From Macrococcoides goetzii (GTDB lineage Bacteria; Bacillota; Bacilli; Staphylococcales; Staphylococcaceae): DNA of 64,000 nt. Position numbers and translations under genes: made by a program. Below, in pieces: positions 1-10,776 of this stretch (position 1 is the first letter of the stretch; the number at the start of each line of letters is the position of its first letter). The notes below the pieces were generated by a model that saw only the letters and a program-made list of their open reading frames with translations, was not told the DNA's origin and ran no database searches. Location of the stretch: contig NZ_MJBI02000006.1 in the NCBI RefSeq assembly GCF_002742385.2, positions 1 through 64,000 on the forward strand, written 5' to 3'.

Positions 1-475
1 GATATACTCATCTTTTATCGGACAAGACGTCTTCGATTATGCTATTCTGCTCTCAATCATGTCCGATATATCACTTTTATCGGACAAGACGTCCTTGATT
101 TACGCTATTTGCTCTCAACGTGTCCGATATATCAGTTTTATCGGACAAGACGTCCTTGATTTACGCTATTTTGCTCTCAACGTGTCCGATATATAGTTTT
201 ATCGGACAAGACGTCTTCGATTTATGCTATTCTGCTCTCAACTTGTCCGATATATCAGTTTTATCGGACAAGACGTCTTCGATTTACGCTATTCTGCTCT
301 CAACTTGTCCGATATATCAGTTTTATCGGACAAGACGTCTTCGATTTACCCTATTTCTCTCTCAACTTGTCCGATATATCACTTTTATCGGACAAGACGC
401 ACTTGACTTCGATTTCCGCTGTTTCTCTCATTACGTGTCCAATATCTCACCTTTATTGGACACATCGACATCGAT
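1..475. repeat. Tandem hairpin repeat, family A (about 8 units of 61-62 bp)
   Basis: Units begin with GTCCGATA at 61, 122, 184, 245, 307 and 369, with a diverged copy at 437 (GTCCAATA) and a partial copy at the window edge. Each unit pairs GTCCGATA with TATCGGAC around a loop of about 8 nt, followed by a conserved AAGACGTC, TTCGATTT and GCTCTCAAC spacer. The array lies just past the 3' end of airR. Long reading frames cross it only because the period is close to a multiple of three. The array may continue left of the window. Confidence 0.9.
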
Positions 476-503
476 CCATAAAACAATCCATCCTCATGCA
501 TAT

Positions 504-1127
504 CTACTTATACAAATTATACTTTGCACCATACATCGATGCTTGTGTACGATCCTTCACTTCAAGTTTTGCAAAGATATGACTGACATGCGTTTTAACT
601 GTCTTCTCTGATACAAATAGCTCTTCTGCTATCTCTTTATTGGTTAAGCCTTTCGACATTTCAGCTAATACTTCTAATTCACGCTTAGATAATGGATTTT
701 TAATATGCGGCAAATTTTGCCCGGATTCTTTATATGCTTCTACACTCGGATGGAACGCCTGAGCGCCAGATAGTACCTGTTTGATCGTGTGAATCAAAAC
801 ATCAGGTTCACTGTCCTTCATTTCATAGCCATCTGCTCCTGCATCTATCACACCCATTACATGCTCTTCATCCACGAAACTGGATAATACAAGTACTTTC
901 ACTTCCGGATAGCTGTTTTTAATGGCTTTAGTTGTTTCTATGCCATCCATGTTAGGCATCACTAAATCCATAATAATTAAATCCGGCTTATCATGTTCTT
1001 TAAGATATGACACAACTTCACTGCCATCGCTGAAATCAGCAACGACATCAAAGTCTGCTTCTGTTGATAGTAAAAATTGTAATCCTTGTCTCACAATATG
1101 ATGATCATCTACGATTATTATTTTCAT
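504..1127 (-). CDS. airR: NarL/LuxR-family response regulator, AirR/YhcZ type
   Basis: 207 residues. The N-terminal receiver has the acidic pair DD near residues 7-8, the phosphoacceptor Asp in LIIMDLVMP (about 54) and a conserved Lys in YEMKDSE. The C-terminal LuxR-type HTH (about 143-200) contains LSKRELEVL and [19 protein letters not shown]. It should be phosphorylated by the kinase encoded just upstream and bind DNA as a dimer. The start (ATG at 1127) follows AAAGGA and overlaps the end of the kinase gene by 23 bp, implying translational coupling. In S. aureus AirR (YhcR) controls redox and cell-wall genes; that role is inferred here from the partner kinase. Confidence 0.85.
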   Translation of the reverse strand: MKIIIVDDHHIVRQGLQFLLSTEADFDVVADFSDGSEVVSYLKEHDKPDLIIMDLVMPNMDGIETTKAIKNSYPEVKVLVLSSFVDEEHVMGVIDAGADGYEMKDSEPDVLIHTIKQVLSGAQAFHPSVEAYKESGQNLPHIKNPLSKRELEVLAEMSKGLTNKEIAEELFVSEKTVKTHVSHIFAKLEVKDRTQASMYGAKYNLYK

Positions 1128-2238
1128 GTTGTTGTCCTTTCGGATAAAAAAGTTCTATTATTGTTCCGACATTTTCTTCACTTTTCATACTAACTTCTGC
1201 GCCTATTTCATTGCTACGTTGCAGTATGTTCTTTAGACCATGCGTCGGTAAAGTTTTTGCTGAACTTACTTTAAATCCTTTACCTTTGTCTTCTATCTTC
1301 ATTATAAACTGTTCACTTTTCTGCGATAAATGAATAGATACTGCATCTGTTTGAGCATGTTTCTTAACATTATTCATTGCTTCCTGGATTATTCTGAAGA
1401 TTGTATGTTCTACTTTACTTTCCAGATTGAGTAGACCAGTTACTTTAATCGTTACATCTAATCCTAACACTTCTGCGTAGTTCTTTACAGCTTCAACCAG
1501 TCCCTGCTCTAATCCCACTGGTTTCAACTGCCAGATTAATGCGCGCATTTCGTTGACAGCATCCTGACTGGTTGATTCTATCATCTGAAACGCTTGAATA
1601 GATTGCTCGTCCTTACTCATCGTCCCTGCTGCGTGTGCAGTGAGCTTTAATGAAAATAGCATCTGGTTAACTGAGTCATGCAAATCACGAGCGAGTCTAT
1701 TTCGTTCTTCTTGTAATGCAGTCTCTCGTGCTTTCTCAGTAAGATAGATACGTTTGATTGCACTACCGATTTGGAAGGCCACAGACTCTAATAAGGCGAG
1801 ATCTTCTTCTGAATAAATTTTAGTGTTCGGTGTCGCTACATTTAATAATCCAAATCTTTCATCACCTGATTGAAGTGGCACTGTTGCATGGTGTGTAATG
1901 CCACCGGTCTTATCACTATATTGTTTATTTGCTTTTACAATTCGTGAACATGTAATAATATTACTTGCTTTCGTTAACTTCTTCTGATGATATCGCGATA
2001 CACACCAGCACGGTCCTTCTGTCATATAACGACAATCATCCATGAGCAAAGCATCCGGCAATCCATATTCAGATGCCAACGTATGGGTCCCGTCTTCATC
2101 GATAAAGAATATCCATCCAGTAGAAAAATTGGTCCCCTTAACCAATCGGTCAAGGGCACCATTCATCATAGAATATACTTCTGTCTCTTCATTTAAAAAT
2201 TCAGCAATTTCTTTTAAAAGTAACGTACTATTCTTCAT
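1105..2238 (-). CDS. airS: GAF-domain sensor histidine kinase, AirS/YhcS type with [2Fe-2S] cysteines
   Basis: 377 residues from the ATG at 2238; an in-frame GTG lies at 2244. An N-terminal GAF domain (about 20-165) carries the pattern C-x7-C-x-C-x17-C at residues 69, 77, 79 and 97, matching the four cysteines that hold an oxygen-sensitive [2Fe-2S] cluster in S. aureus AirS. A HisKA_3 dimerisation segment follows with the phosphoacceptor His near 187 ([11 protein letters not shown]), then an HATPase domain with an N-box ([12 protein letters not shown]) and G-box (DKGKGF). No membrane segment is visible, so it is a cytoplasmic sensor. It starts 20 bp after the nitrilase fusion gene and overlaps airR, forming a three-gene operon. 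Confidence 0.85.
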   Translation of the reverse strand: MKNSTLLLKEIAEFLNEETEVYSMMNGALDRLVKGTNFSTGWIFFIDEDGTHTLASEYGLPDALLMDDCRYMTEGPCWCVSRYHQKKLTKASNIITCSRIVKANKQYSDKTGGITHHATVPLQSGDERFGLLNVATPNTKIYSEEDLALLESVAFQIGSAIKRIYLTEKARETALQEERNRLARDLHDSVNQMLFSLKLTAHAAGTMSKDEQSIQAFQMIESTSQDAVNEMRALIWQLKPVGLEQGLVEAVKNYAEVLGLDVTIKVTGLLNLESKVEHTIFRIIQEAMNNVKKHAQTDAVSIHLSQKSEQFIMKIEDKGKGFKVSSAKTLPTHGLKNILQRSNEIGAEVSMKSEENVGTIIELFYPKGQQHENNNRR

Positions 2239-2258
2239 AAGCACACCATTCTTTTATA

Positions 2259-3800
2259 TTAGTCACGTCTGTATTCAACGCGGTATAAATCATGTCTTCT
2301 ATCACGTAACTGACGGACAGTACCGTCTTCTCGACCACGACGTAATACTTCTAAGTCAACATCACCGATCATAACCATCTCATCATTTTCACCCGTTTCA
2401 CCGACGATACCATCACGTGCAAATCCAAAGTCACTTGGTGTATAGATACCAGAAGCAGAATACTGAATATCCATATTTTCAGTTTGCGGTAAGTTACCAC
2501 ATGTACCACTCGTAACAGTATAGATTTGATTTTCTATCGCACGTGCCATTGAGCAATATTTCACACGCAGATAACTTTGTCTGTCTTCAGTTGAGAATGG
2601 TGTGAATATTATTTTAGCACCCTTCTCAGTCGCAATACGTGCCATCTCCGGGAACTCACTATCGTAACAGATTTGAATCGCAATCTTACCACAATCTGTA
2701 TCAAATACTTCCACCTTCTTACCAGGTGAAATACCCCACCATCTGCGTTCATTTGGCGTAACATGAATTTTATATTGCTTTTCAATTGATCCGTCGCGTC
2801 TAAATAAGTATGAAATATTATAAATATCATCATTTTCTTCAACGAAGTGACTGCCGCCAATAATATTAATATTATATCGCATTGCAAAGTCATTAAACAT
2901 TTCAATATATTGTTCCGTATATTTTGTCAACTGACGGATAGATTCTGCTGGATTTCTCTTCTCATCAAAACTCATCAGCTGTGTCGTTAATAATTCCGGG
3001 AAGACAACAAAGTCACTGCCTGCATCATATGCTACATCAACGAAATATTCAATTTGGTTCGCAAACTCCTCAAATGAATCAATTTTTCGCATCATGTAGT
3101 TAACTGTACAGATTCGTACCGGATAACTTGTTCTGAAATGTAGGTTAGATTTAGCAACGAAATCAGGGTTGTTCCATTCCATTAACGTTGCGTACTTACT
3201 GCTTTTCACATCGTCTTTTAAATAGTTCGGATTAATACGCATCAAAGTAAATCCGTTCATAAACTGGAATGTAAGTACTGGATCCTTAATTTTACGTTTC
3301 ATCACATCATTGACATATTCACGCGGTGTTAATTCATCCTGATATTGATGATAATTCGGAATACGTCCTCCGATAATGATTGATTTTAAGTTAAGTTCAT
3401 AAGCGATTTCACGGCGTGCTTCATATAAACGTTGTCCAACACGCATACCACGATAATCTGGATGAACCATTACTTCAATGCCATATAAGTTATGTCCATT
3501 ATCATTATGATTTGTAATATATCCAGAATCCGTAATATCATTCCAGGTATGTTTATCATCATATTCATCAAAGTTAATGATCAAACTTGAACATGATCCG
3601 ATAATTTTCTCTTCATATTCAATAACCATCTGTCCACGTGGAAACAGGTTAAGATGTGATTCTAAATGTGCTCTTTCCCACGGTTCCATACCTGGGAAAC
3701 AAATTTTTTGTAGTGCTATAATTTCATCGATATCATCAAATGTCATTTGTCTTGCTTCAATCGATTTATTAAATTTGTCTAAATTAATTTCTTCAGTCAT
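2259..3800 (-). CDS. GNAT acetyltransferase-carbon/nitrogen hydrolase fusion (YhcX-like)
   Basis: 513 residues, two domains. Residues about 15-200 are a GNAT fold with the acetyl-CoA loop near 112-127 (VHPDYRGMRVGQRLYE). Residues about 225-505 are a nitrilase-superfamily domain with the Glu-Lys-Cys triad visible as E269 (VVFPELL), K344 (QYKIHVTP) and C378 (IQICYDSEFPE). Length and order match B. subtilis YhcX, which also precedes a GAF kinase and a NarL regulator. ATG at 3800 follows AAAGGAG with good spacing. The substrate is unknown; the amidohydrolase activity is inferred from the intact triad. Confidence 0.85.
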   Translation of the reverse strand: MTEEINLDKFNKSIEARQMTFDDIDEIIALQKICFPGMEPWERAHLESHLNLFPRGQMVIEYEEKIIGSCSSLIINFDEYDDKHTWNDITDSGYITNHNDNGHNLYGIEVMVHPDYRGMRVGQRLYEARREIAYELNLKSIIIGGRIPNYHQYQDELTPREYVNDVMKRKIKDPVLTFQFMNGFTLMRINPNYLKDDVKSSKYATLMEWNNPDFVAKSNLHFRTSYPVRICTVNYMMRKIDSFEEFANQIEYFVDVAYDAGSDFVVFPELLTTQLMSFDEKRNPAESIRQLTKYTEQYIEMFNDFAMRYNINIIGGSHFVEENDDIYNISYLFRRDGSIEKQYKIHVTPNERRWWGISPGKKVEVFDTDCGKIAIQICYDSEFPEMARIATEKGAKIIFTPFSTEDRQSYLRVKYCSMARAIENQIYTVTSGTCGNLPQTENMDIQYSASGIYTPSDFGFARDGIVGETGENDEMVMIGDVDLEVLRRGREDGTVRQLRDRRHDLYRVEYRRD

Positions 3801-3923
3801 GTAAATTCTCCTTTAATTCATCTATAATAGTATATAAGCGAATGATGATTTATATAAATTTTAATATGATATTAAATATTACCCTATTATTATACGACTT
3901 AAATACGATTTAGGAGAAAAATT

Positions 3924-4742
3924 ATGATTATAAATATTACTAAAGAATGGGATACTTTAACGATTGAAGAAATGTTAAAAGCTTTACACATTCCTAAAAA
4001 ACCGATGCATGAATTCAGAATGTCAAAGGATATCACGATCAATGGTGAGACTGCTACATTAAGAAGCAAACTTTCTGAAGGTGATCAGTTATACTTACCA
4101 ATCAGTGAAGAAAAAAGTGCATACAAATCAAGTTATCGTCTTTGTGAAGTAAAATATGAAGATGAGCATTTAGCAATCCTTGTAAAGCCTAAAGGTGTGA
4201 AAACGCATCCTAATGATATGGCTGAATCTAATACATTGCTCAACCATGCCATCTACACGTTAGACTCAGCATACGTAGAACCGGTACACCGCCTCGATCA
4301 GGAAACGGTAGGATTATTACTTGTTGCTAAAAATCCTTTCATCAAAAAGATACTCGACCGTATGCTTGAAGAACGAGAAATCACACGTACTTATCGTGCC
4401 AAAGTTAAAAGTCATCTTCCACTTAAGAAACAAACAATCGATCTACCAATCGGTAAAGATAAGTTTCATCCAAATAAACGTCGTGTTTCACAAACAGGTG
4501 ATCGTGCAGTAACACATATTGTTGATTCAAAAGCTTTAGGTGATGGCATCGCAGAAGTTGAATTGACATTAGAAACGGGTCGTACACATCAAATTCGTGT
4601 GCATCTTGCAGCAATCGGTTATCCTGTGCTTGGTGATCCACTGTACAGTGATTCTAACTTGCGACAGCTTGCGCTTGAAAGTTACAAGCTGGAATTTATC
4701 CATCCACTTACTCAGGAAAAGATTACTGCAATACTTGATTAA
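3924..4742 (+). CDS. RluA-family rRNA/tRNA pseudouridine synthase
   Basis: 272 residues. The catalytic motif HRLDQETVGLLLVAK with its Asp is present at about residues 115-129, with the family signature GRTHQIRVHLAAIGYPVLGD near 220-240. An N-terminal S4-like segment (about 10-55) could bind RNA. The ATG follows TAGGAG. It would isomerise uridine to pseudouridine in rRNA or tRNA, but the position cannot be read from the sequence. It is divergent from the nitrilase operon and followed by an inverted repeat at 4765. Confidence 0.85.
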   Translation: MIINITKEWDTLTIEEMLKALHIPKKPMHEFRMSKDITINGETATLRSKLSEGDQLYLPISEEKSAYKSSYRLCEVKYEDEHLAILVKPKGVKTHPNDMAESNTLLNHAIYTLDSAYVEPVHRLDQETVGLLLVAKNPFIKKILDRMLEEREITRTYRAKVKSHLPLKKQTIDLPIGKDKFHPNKRRVSQTGDRAVTHIVDSKALGDGIAEVELTLETGRTHQIRVHLAAIGYPVLGDPLYSDSNLRQLALESYKLEFIHPLTQEKITAILD

Positions 4743-4764
4743 GCAGTTCAATTGCATAATATAT

Positions 4765-4800
4765 TAAAGATTTATATGATAATAATCATATAAATCTTTA
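4765..4800 (+). terminator. AT-rich 16-bp inverted repeat upstream of nitroreductase
   Basis: TAAAGATTTATATGAT pairs perfectly with its complement across the loop AATA, followed by TTTATTTTTA. It could end the pseudouridine synthase transcript. However, it is unusually AT-rich and abuts the AGGAGG of the next gene, so an operator for the nitroreductase gene is also possible. Confidence 0.5.
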
Positions 4801-4821
4801 TTTATTTTTAGGAGGCGCATC

Positions 4822-5433
4822 ATGGAAAATGCAATACAGCATAAGTTATTAACACGTAAAGCGGTCAAAGTTTATGACCCTGAATATAAAATGTCAGAAG
4901 AAGCATTGCTTGAAATATTAGAAGCTGCTAATCAGGCTCCTTCAGCATGGAACCTGCAACATTGGGAATTTCTTGTTGTGCATAGCGACGAAGCGAAAGC
5001 AAAGTTATTACCACTAGCATACAATCAGGCTCAAGTGAAAGATTCGAGTGCAACGATTATTATATTAGGTGATAAAGAAGCGAATAAAAATATCGATACA
5101 GTATTTGACCCTGCCATTGAAGCAGGTACGATGACTCAGGAAATTAAAGATACGATTGCCGGTCAAGTAAACGGTGTCTATCAAAATGAAGCATATGCAT
5201 ATGAGGCAGCAATTATGAACTCTGCATTTCCGGCAATGCAAGTGATGAATTTTGCAACGCTTAACGATTTAGGTACATGTGCCATTGGCGGATTTAATCG
5301 TACCGGTATACAAGAAGCGTTTAATATCGATGAAAGATATGTACCTGCACTGATTATTACTATCGGTAAAACGTTAAAAGAACCTAGAACAAGTGAGCGT
5401 CGCAATATTAATAGTGTTACGAAGTTTGTTTAA
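4822..5433 (+). CDS. Nitroreductase-family FMN oxidoreductase
   Basis: 203 residues, the usual length for the family. The N-terminal FMN-binding signature is present (LLTRKAVKVYDPEYKMSEE, then AANQAPSAWNLQHWEF), as is the C-terminal LGTCAIGGFNR segment and a closing arginine-rich tail. It should be a homodimeric flavoprotein reducing nitro compounds or quinones with NAD(P)H; the physiological substrate is unknown. AGGAGG lies 7 nt before the ATG. It ends at a strong bidirectional terminator shared with ppk. Confidence 0.85.
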   Translation: MENAIQHKLLTRKAVKVYDPEYKMSEEALLEILEAANQAPSAWNLQHWEFLVVHSDEAKAKLLPLAYNQAQVKDSSATIIILGDKEANKNIDTVFDPAIEAGTMTQEIKDTIAGQVNGVYQNEAYAYEAAIMNSAFPAMQVMNFATLNDLGTCAIGGFNRTGIQEAFNIDERYVPALIITIGKTLKEPRTSERRNINSVTKFV

Positions 5434-5465
5434 ATCATCCTAAATATCAATGTAAAATAAAAAAT

Positions 5466-5499
5466 GAGCCATTTCGTATGAAATCATACGAAATGGCTC
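5466..5499. terminator. Bidirectional terminator between nitroreductase gene and ppk
   Basis: GAGCCATTTCGTATGA and its exact complement form a 16-bp stem with a 2-nt gap, followed by a T7 run on the plus strand. The two flanking genes converge on it. Confidence 0.9.
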
Positions 5500-5509
5500 G
5501 CTTTTTTTC

Positions 5510-7660
5510 TTATTTCTTCAGACGATTTCTGACAAATCCTAATAATTTGGCACGTTTACTCATTACCGGCTGAGGCTCAGTAACTTTAGGCTTCACCAAT
5601 GTACGTTTATAATTTTCTGCCTGATTCACAAGTTCTTCCTGTGAATTTACAGCATTCTGATTATTACGTACATAATGATATACACCACTCGCATCCTGCT
5701 CACGAGCTTTTTGGTTATCATTAAGCTGTAGCTCTAAAATTTCTTTTAGTTCGTTCACAATCTTTGGATCTAAGATTGGGAATAAAATCTCTACACGTTT
5801 AATCATGTTACGTGTCATCATATCTGCAGAAGATAGATACATCTTTTCTTCACCGTTATGATAGAAGTAATAAATTCTAGAATGCTCAAGGAATCTACCA
5901 ACAATACTGATTACACGAATGTTTTCACTAATACCTGGGATACCAGGACGTAAACAACAAATTCCACGAATGATTAACTTAACTTTTACGCCAGCCTGAC
6001 TTGCCTCATATAATTTCTTAATAACTGTCTTATCAGTTAATGAATTCATCTTGGCGATAATTAAGCCATTACCAAATTCTTTATGAAAATCAATTTCCTG
6101 ATTGATATGTTCAACAAATTCATCGCGAATTTCAAATGGTGCGACATGTAATTTCTTATATGTTGGTTTTTCTGAATAACCACTTAAATAGTTAAAGAAA
6201 TTCATCGCATCCTGACCAATTTCTTTATTCGTTGTGATAATACCCATATCAGTGTAGATTTTAGCAGTTTTATCGTTATAGTTACCTGTACCTAAATGTA
6301 CATAAGGTACTACTTCGTCACCTTCTTTTTTCACGACTAAAGTAATTTTAGAGTGCGTTTTTAAGTGGGTCATACCATAAATTACATGACATCCCGCTTC
6401 TTCAAGCATACGCGCCCAGTGCACATTATTCTCTTCATCAAATCGCGCTTTCAACTCAACAAGCACTGTTACTTGTTTACCAGCTTCAGCTGCATTCTTC
6501 AATGCATCAATGATAGGTGAATCACTTGATACACGATATAACGTCTGTTTAATTGCTAACGTATTAGGATCTTCAGAAGCTTGTTTAATAAAGTCAACAA
6601 TTGGTTGGAATGACTCATATGGATGATGGAAGAAGATATCATGTTTCTGCGCTTCTTCATAAACATTACCACCATTTAAATATTTCGGTGGTGCCGCTTC
6701 AAATGGTTTAAACGCTAGCTGTGGATATTTCTTCTCTATCATTCCTGCTAACTGGAATAACATTGTTAAATCAAGTGGTCCATCTAACTTATAGATATCA
6801 CGTGCTTCAATCTCTAATTCATTCATTAAGAAAGAACCGTTAATTGACGTATCATGGCGCGTATCGATTTCTAAACGAACAGCAGCGCCACTTTTACGTT
6901 TCTTTAAGAATTTTTCAATTTCAATTAATAAATCTTCCGCACCATCTTCATGAATCGTTAAATCTGCGTTTCTTGTAATTCTGAACGTAAATGTACGAAT
7001 GACTTTATAACCAAAGAATAACTTATCGATGAAATGATTAATCACATCTTCTAATAATACGAAGATTGTACGTTCACCATTTTCAAGCTGAATAATACGA
7101 TTTAATAACGCTGGAATCTGAACAATCGCAGATTTCTTTTCACCAGCATCAGTTTCTACATCTACGAATATATTTAATGACTTGTTTGATAATTTAGGAA
7201 AAGGTCTGTAAGCGTCGATACCAAGTGGAGTCAACGTCGGTAAAATTTCAAAGTTAAACTTTTGTTCAATGATTTGATAGTTCTCAGGAGACAACTCATC
7301 AATTGCTTTAAAGAAAACCTGATATCCTTCTAACTCCTGAATCAAAGCTTTGTATTGTTCATATTGTAATTTAACGTTTTCACGATTAGCTGCATCAATT
7401 GCTACTAATTGTTCCGTTGGTGTTAACTGTGTTTTATTTTCAGGTTCATTAAAGTTCATCGCGACCTGATCTTTAAGGCCACCTACACGCACCATAAAAA
7501 ATTCATCAGCATTTGAACTTGCAATTGCTAAAAATTTAAGACGTTCTAGTAATGGATTTTTCTTATCAAAAGCTTCCTCAATTACACGACGATTAAAACC
7601 TACCCAACTTACTTCTCTGTTGTTATAAAATGCCTTGTTGTTTAAATCTAATTTTTCCAT
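5510..7660 (-). CDS. ppk: Polyphosphate kinase
   Basis: 716 residues from the ATG at 7660; a GTG at 7675 is an alternative start. The order is N domain ([17 protein letters not shown]), head domain, then two PLD-like catalytic domains. The histidine regions are visible in [14 protein letters not shown] and [11 protein letters not shown], and the second His motif in [20 protein letters not shown]. The enzyme reversibly transfers the ATP gamma-phosphate to polyphosphate through a phosphohistidine. It lies 58 bp after ppx, so one transcript probably makes both the synthesising and degrading enzymes. Confidence 0.95.
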   Translation of the reverse strand: MEKLDLNNKAFYNNREVSWVGFNRRVIEEAFDKKNPLLERLKFLAIASSNADEFFMVRVGGLKDQVAMNFNEPENKTQLTPTEQLVAIDAANRENVKLQYEQYKALIQELEGYQVFFKAIDELSPENYQIIEQKFNFEILPTLTPLGIDAYRPFPKLSNKSLNIFVDVETDAGEKKSAIVQIPALLNRIIQLENGERTIFVLLEDVINHFIDKLFFGYKVIRTFTFRITRNADLTIHEDGAEDLLIEIEKFLKKRKSGAAVRLEIDTRHDTSINGSFLMNELEIEARDIYKLDGPLDLTMLFQLAGMIEKKYPQLAFKPFEAAPPKYLNGGNVYEEAQKHDIFFHHPYESFQPIVDFIKQASEDPNTLAIKQTLYRVSSDSPIIDALKNAAEAGKQVTVLVELKARFDEENNVHWARMLEEAGCHVIYGMTHLKTHSKITLVVKKEGDEVVPYVHLGTGNYNDKTAKIYTDMGIITTNKEIGQDAMNFFNYLSGYSEKPTYKKLHVAPFEIRDEFVEHINQEIDFHKEFGNGLIIAKMNSLTDKTVIKKLYEASQAGVKVKLIIRGICCLRPGIPGISENIRVISIVGRFLEHSRIYYFYHNGEEKMYLSSADMMTRNMIKRVEILFPILDPKIVNELKEILELQLNDNQKAREQDASGVYHYVRNNQNAVNSQEELVNQAENYKRTLVKPKVTEPQPVMSKRAKLLGFVRNRLKK

Positions 7661-7718
7661 TATCGTCACATCCACTTTTATTGTATATTAATTTACAGTC
7701 TATATTAGTTATACCTAA

Positions 7719-9251
7719 CTATTGTAAAGATTCTGTAAAAATGAGATTAAGTTTTGACTTTATTATTTTCTCGATATGTTTCTTCTGTCTTTCAGCCTGA
7801 TATTCTTCAGCAATCGCATCGCCAGAGTACTCAATCACTAAATCAAAGTGTGCTTCTTTTTTCTCAAAATACAAAGCTTTAACGATATTTGTATTACTAA
7901 TATTTAATGCATAAGCGAATTTCAGTATACTGCCAAGCATTTGAATTGTTTCTCGCTCTTCGCTATTAAACCATTTCGTTTCATCTTCATAAAACTTAAG
8001 TAACGATTTATTTTTAAAGCTGGCAAGTAATGCAAGTTTCACCCTATTTTTATGGCTGATACCATTTAAGCTAGAGTTTGAAAGAATATAGTACGTATGT
8101 TGACTTGAGGCATCTGAATCGATGTAACTTCCTAAATAATAAAGATACGCTGCATTTCTTAAGAATGCTTTGTCACGCTTATTACCTTTAATCAGTTCAA
8201 ACTTATCTAATTCATAATAGAGCGTCTCGGCAATCATTACACGTTGGTTCGCTTCTTCCTGGTTAATGTTATAGTCCGTTGCTAAGTTTTTTAACGAGTC
8301 TTTAAAGACATTGTCTTTATCGAACGGTAATACATACTCCTCTTCAAGAATGCTCATGATAACACCTTCACGTAACCCTTTACGTGAGAAGATAAATTCA
8401 GTCGCTTCTACTTCATCAAATAATGTATTAAATAATACACATGAAGGGATAATAATATCCTGTCGGTCTCTGCTTAATCCATCCAGATCTTCTAAGTCAT
8501 CTTCAGATGCTGCAGTAAGGTTATCAAATACCAAATCAAGATCCGATTCTTTCATCGCATAGCCATGTACCCCTGCGATAGGATATTCTGTTAATGACTG
8601 ATGGATTCTCGCAATATTACGTGCTGATCCACCAATCGCTATAATTGGAACACGGCGTTTCTCAAGCCATCGCAAACTTCTCAGCTGTTCCTGAATATAC
8701 TTTGCCGCTGCTTCTATCGCATCTTTATCGTTATGTGCCTTACCTTCAAAAAACATATTTTGAAGCGTTACGACACCGAAAGGAAAACTATGTGAAAATT
8801 TTAATTCTTTATCCTCAAAGAATGTAACTTCTGTACTTCCTCCACCGATATCAACTGTGACACCATCCGAGTAATCTAAAGTATTAATGACTGCATAGAA
8901 TCCAAAAAATGCTTCTTCTTTTTCAGAAATAATACGCATCTCTATGCCTGTTTTTTCTTTTACTTTATCGATTACTTCTTCGATGTTTGTTGCTTGTCGT
9001 ACGGCAGCTGTTGCAACTGGATATAAAGCATGGACATCAAACTTTTGTGCAACTTTCTGAAAACTATTTAACGTGTCACATAATACTTCAATACCACGTT
9101 CTGACATAACTTTTTCGTTGTTTAAAAACTGATATAATCGTGCAGGTGTTTTTATATTCTGTAATTCCTGTAATCCTGTTTCTTTTGAGTATTCAAAAAT
9201 AACTAAACGGATTGTATTTGATCCGATATCTACTAAACCTAATCTTTTCAT
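7719..9251 (-). CDS. ppx: Ppx/GppA-family exopolyphosphatase
   Basis: 510 residues. An ASKHA-fold ATPase-like domain has a phosphate-1 motif (GLVDIGSNTIRLV) at the N-terminus and a phosphate-2 motif (VTVDIGGGSTEVTFF) near 130. The C-terminal 200 residues are the HD-like helical domain of long Ppx proteins. It should release phosphate from polyphosphate or act on pppGpp. It sits 30 bp behind fumC and just ahead of ppk. Confidence 0.9.
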   Translation of the reverse strand: MKRLGLVDIGSNTIRLVIFEYSKETGLQELQNIKTPARLYQFLNNEKVMSERGIEVLCDTLNSFQKVAQKFDVHALYPVATAAVRQATNIEEVIDKVKEKTGIEMRIISEKEEAFFGFYAVINTLDYSDGVTVDIGGGSTEVTFFEDKELKFSHSFPFGVVTLQNMFFEGKAHNDKDAIEAAAKYIQEQLRSLRWLEKRRVPIIAIGGSARNIARIHQSLTEYPIAGVHGYAMKESDLDLVFDNLTAASEDDLEDLDGLSRDRQDIIIPSCVLFNTLFDEVEATEFIFSRKGLREGVIMSILEEEYVLPFDKDNVFKDSLKNLATDYNINQEEANQRVMIAETLYYELDKFELIKGNKRDKAFLRNAAYLYYLGSYIDSDASSQHTYYILSNSSLNGISHKNRVKLALLASFKNKSLLKFYEDETKWFNSEERETIQMLGSILKFAYALNISNTNIVKALYFEKKEAHFDLVIEYSGDAIAEEYQAERQKKHIEKIIKSKLNLIFTESLQ

Positions 9252-9281
9252 AACTGACCTGCCCTTTCAGATTAAAACATT

Positions 9282-10667
9282 TTATTTTGGATGAATCATT
9301 TTTTCAGGTTTAATCCACTCATCAAATTGCTCTTCTGTTAAGAATCCTGAGTTTATTGCTGATTCTTTTAAAGTTAAACCTTCTTTATGTGCAGTTTTTG
9401 CGATATGCGCTGCTTTTTCATAACCGATATGAGGGTTTAAAGCTGTTACTAACATTAATGATTGATTTAAATAGTTGTGAATATTTTCTTCAATCGGCTC
9501 GATACCAACCGCACAGTTATCATTAAATGAATTCATACCGTCTGCTAAAAGATAGATTGATTGTAATGTGTTATACATAATAACCGGTTTAAATACATTC
9601 AGTTCAAAGTTACCTTGACTTGCTGCAATACCAACTGCAGCGTCATTACCCATTACCTGAACAGCAACCATCGTCAGCATTTCAGATTGTGTAGGGTTTA
9701 CTTTACCAGGCATGATTGAAGAACCCGGTTCATTTTCAGGAATTGATAATTCAGCAAGACCTGCACGTGGACCAGATGATAACCAGCGTACATCGTTAGC
9801 AATCTTCATTAAATCTGCAGCAAGCGCTTTTAATGCGCCATGAACAAATGTCACTTCATCATGCGCTGTTAATGCATGGAATTTATTTGGTGATGATATG
9901 AAATCATAACCCGTTTGTACACCAATCTGTTTAGCAACGCGATCACCAAACTCAGGATGTGCGTTAATGCCAGTACCAACGGCGGTACCCCCGATTGCTA
10001 AATTCAATAATTCTTTTTTAGATAGGTTTAATAATGCTTCACATTTATCAAGCATATAACGCCAGCCAGAAATTTCTTGTCCTAAAGTTAATGGCGTTGC
10101 ATCCTGTAAATGTGTACGACCAATCTTAATGATATCAGCAAACTTTTCTTCTTTTTCTTTTAATGTATTGCGAAGTGTATTTAATGCCGGCATTAATTTC
10201 GCTTCGATTTCATGGAAAAGTGATACATGCATTGCTGTTGGATAAGTATCGTTCGATGATTGAGATTTATTCACATCATCATTTGGATGAACTGATTCTG
10301 TGCTACCTGATTCTTTCAAGTACATATTTGCAACGTAGGCTACAACTTCGTTCACGTTCATGTTACTTTGCGTACCTGAACCAGTTTGCCATACAACTAA
10401 CGGAAAATGTTCATCTAATTTTCCAGATAATACATCATCACATGCTTTTACGATGGCATCTGACTTCTCAGCTGATAATTTACCTAAATCTTTGTTGACA
10501 ATTGCTGCCGCTTTTTTAAGATGAGCAAATCCGTAAACAACTTCGATTGGCATCTTTTCTTTTCCTACTGGAAAGTTTTGTTTACTACGTTCAGTTTGTG
10601 CACCCCAATATTTATCTGATGGTACTTCGATTTCTCCAAATGTATCATGTTCAATTCTAAATGACAT
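9282..10667 (-). CDS. fumC: Class II fumarate hydratase
   Basis: 461 residues. The lyase-superfamily signature [13 protein letters not shown] is at about residues 315-327, with the substrate segments [10 protein letters not shown] (about 98) and [10 protein letters not shown] (about 184). It interconverts fumarate and malate as a tetramer in the TCA cycle. The ATG follows GGGGAG. ppx follows after 30 bp, so polyphosphate genes may be co-expressed with it. Confidence 0.95.
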   Translation of the reverse strand: MSFRIEHDTFGEIEVPSDKYWGAQTERSKQNFPVGKEKMPIEVVYGFAHLKKAAAIVNKDLGKLSAEKSDAIVKACDDVLSGKLDEHFPLVVWQTGSGTQSNMNVNEVVAYVANMYLKESGSTESVHPNDDVNKSQSSNDTYPTAMHVSLFHEIEAKLMPALNTLRNTLKEKEEKFADIIKIGRTHLQDATPLTLGQEISGWRYMLDKCEALLNLSKKELLNLAIGGTAVGTGINAHPEFGDRVAKQIGVQTGYDFISSPNKFHALTAHDEVTFVHGALKALAADLMKIANDVRWLSSGPRAGLAELSIPENEPGSSIMPGKVNPTQSEMLTMVAVQVMGNDAAVGIAASQGNFELNVFKPVIMYNTLQSIYLLADGMNSFNDNCAVGIEPIEENIHNYLNQSLMLVTALNPHIGYEKAAHIAKTAHKEGLTLKESAINSGFLTEEQFDEWIKPEKMIHPK

Positions 10668-10743
10668 TAACTATCTCCCCTTATCTATTGATACTTATAT
10701 TTTACATTAAATAACGCTTACATTCATTAATTAATAAAAAAAT

Positions 10744-10769
10744 ACAGTACATAAATCATTATGTACTGT
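10744..10769 (-). terminator. Terminator after the 47-residue gene
   Basis: ACAGTACATAA pairs with TTATGTACTGT around a 4-nt loop, followed on the minus strand by a T7 run. It separates the small acidic gene from fumC. Confidence 0.8.
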
Positions 10770-10776
10770 TCAATAG

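Noticed and set aside
1-475. Possible CRISPR array
   Set aside because: Whole 61-62-bp units are conserved with no unique spacers, and no cas genes are present; the same holds for families B and C.
120-611. A 163-residue plus-strand reading frame across the family A repeats
   Set aside because: It merely translates the hairpin array, lacks a ribosome site and runs into the 3' end of airR on the other strand.
10163-10498. 111-residue plus-strand frame inside fumC
   Set aside because: fumC is intact and conserved across this stretch; the opposite frame has no ribosome site.
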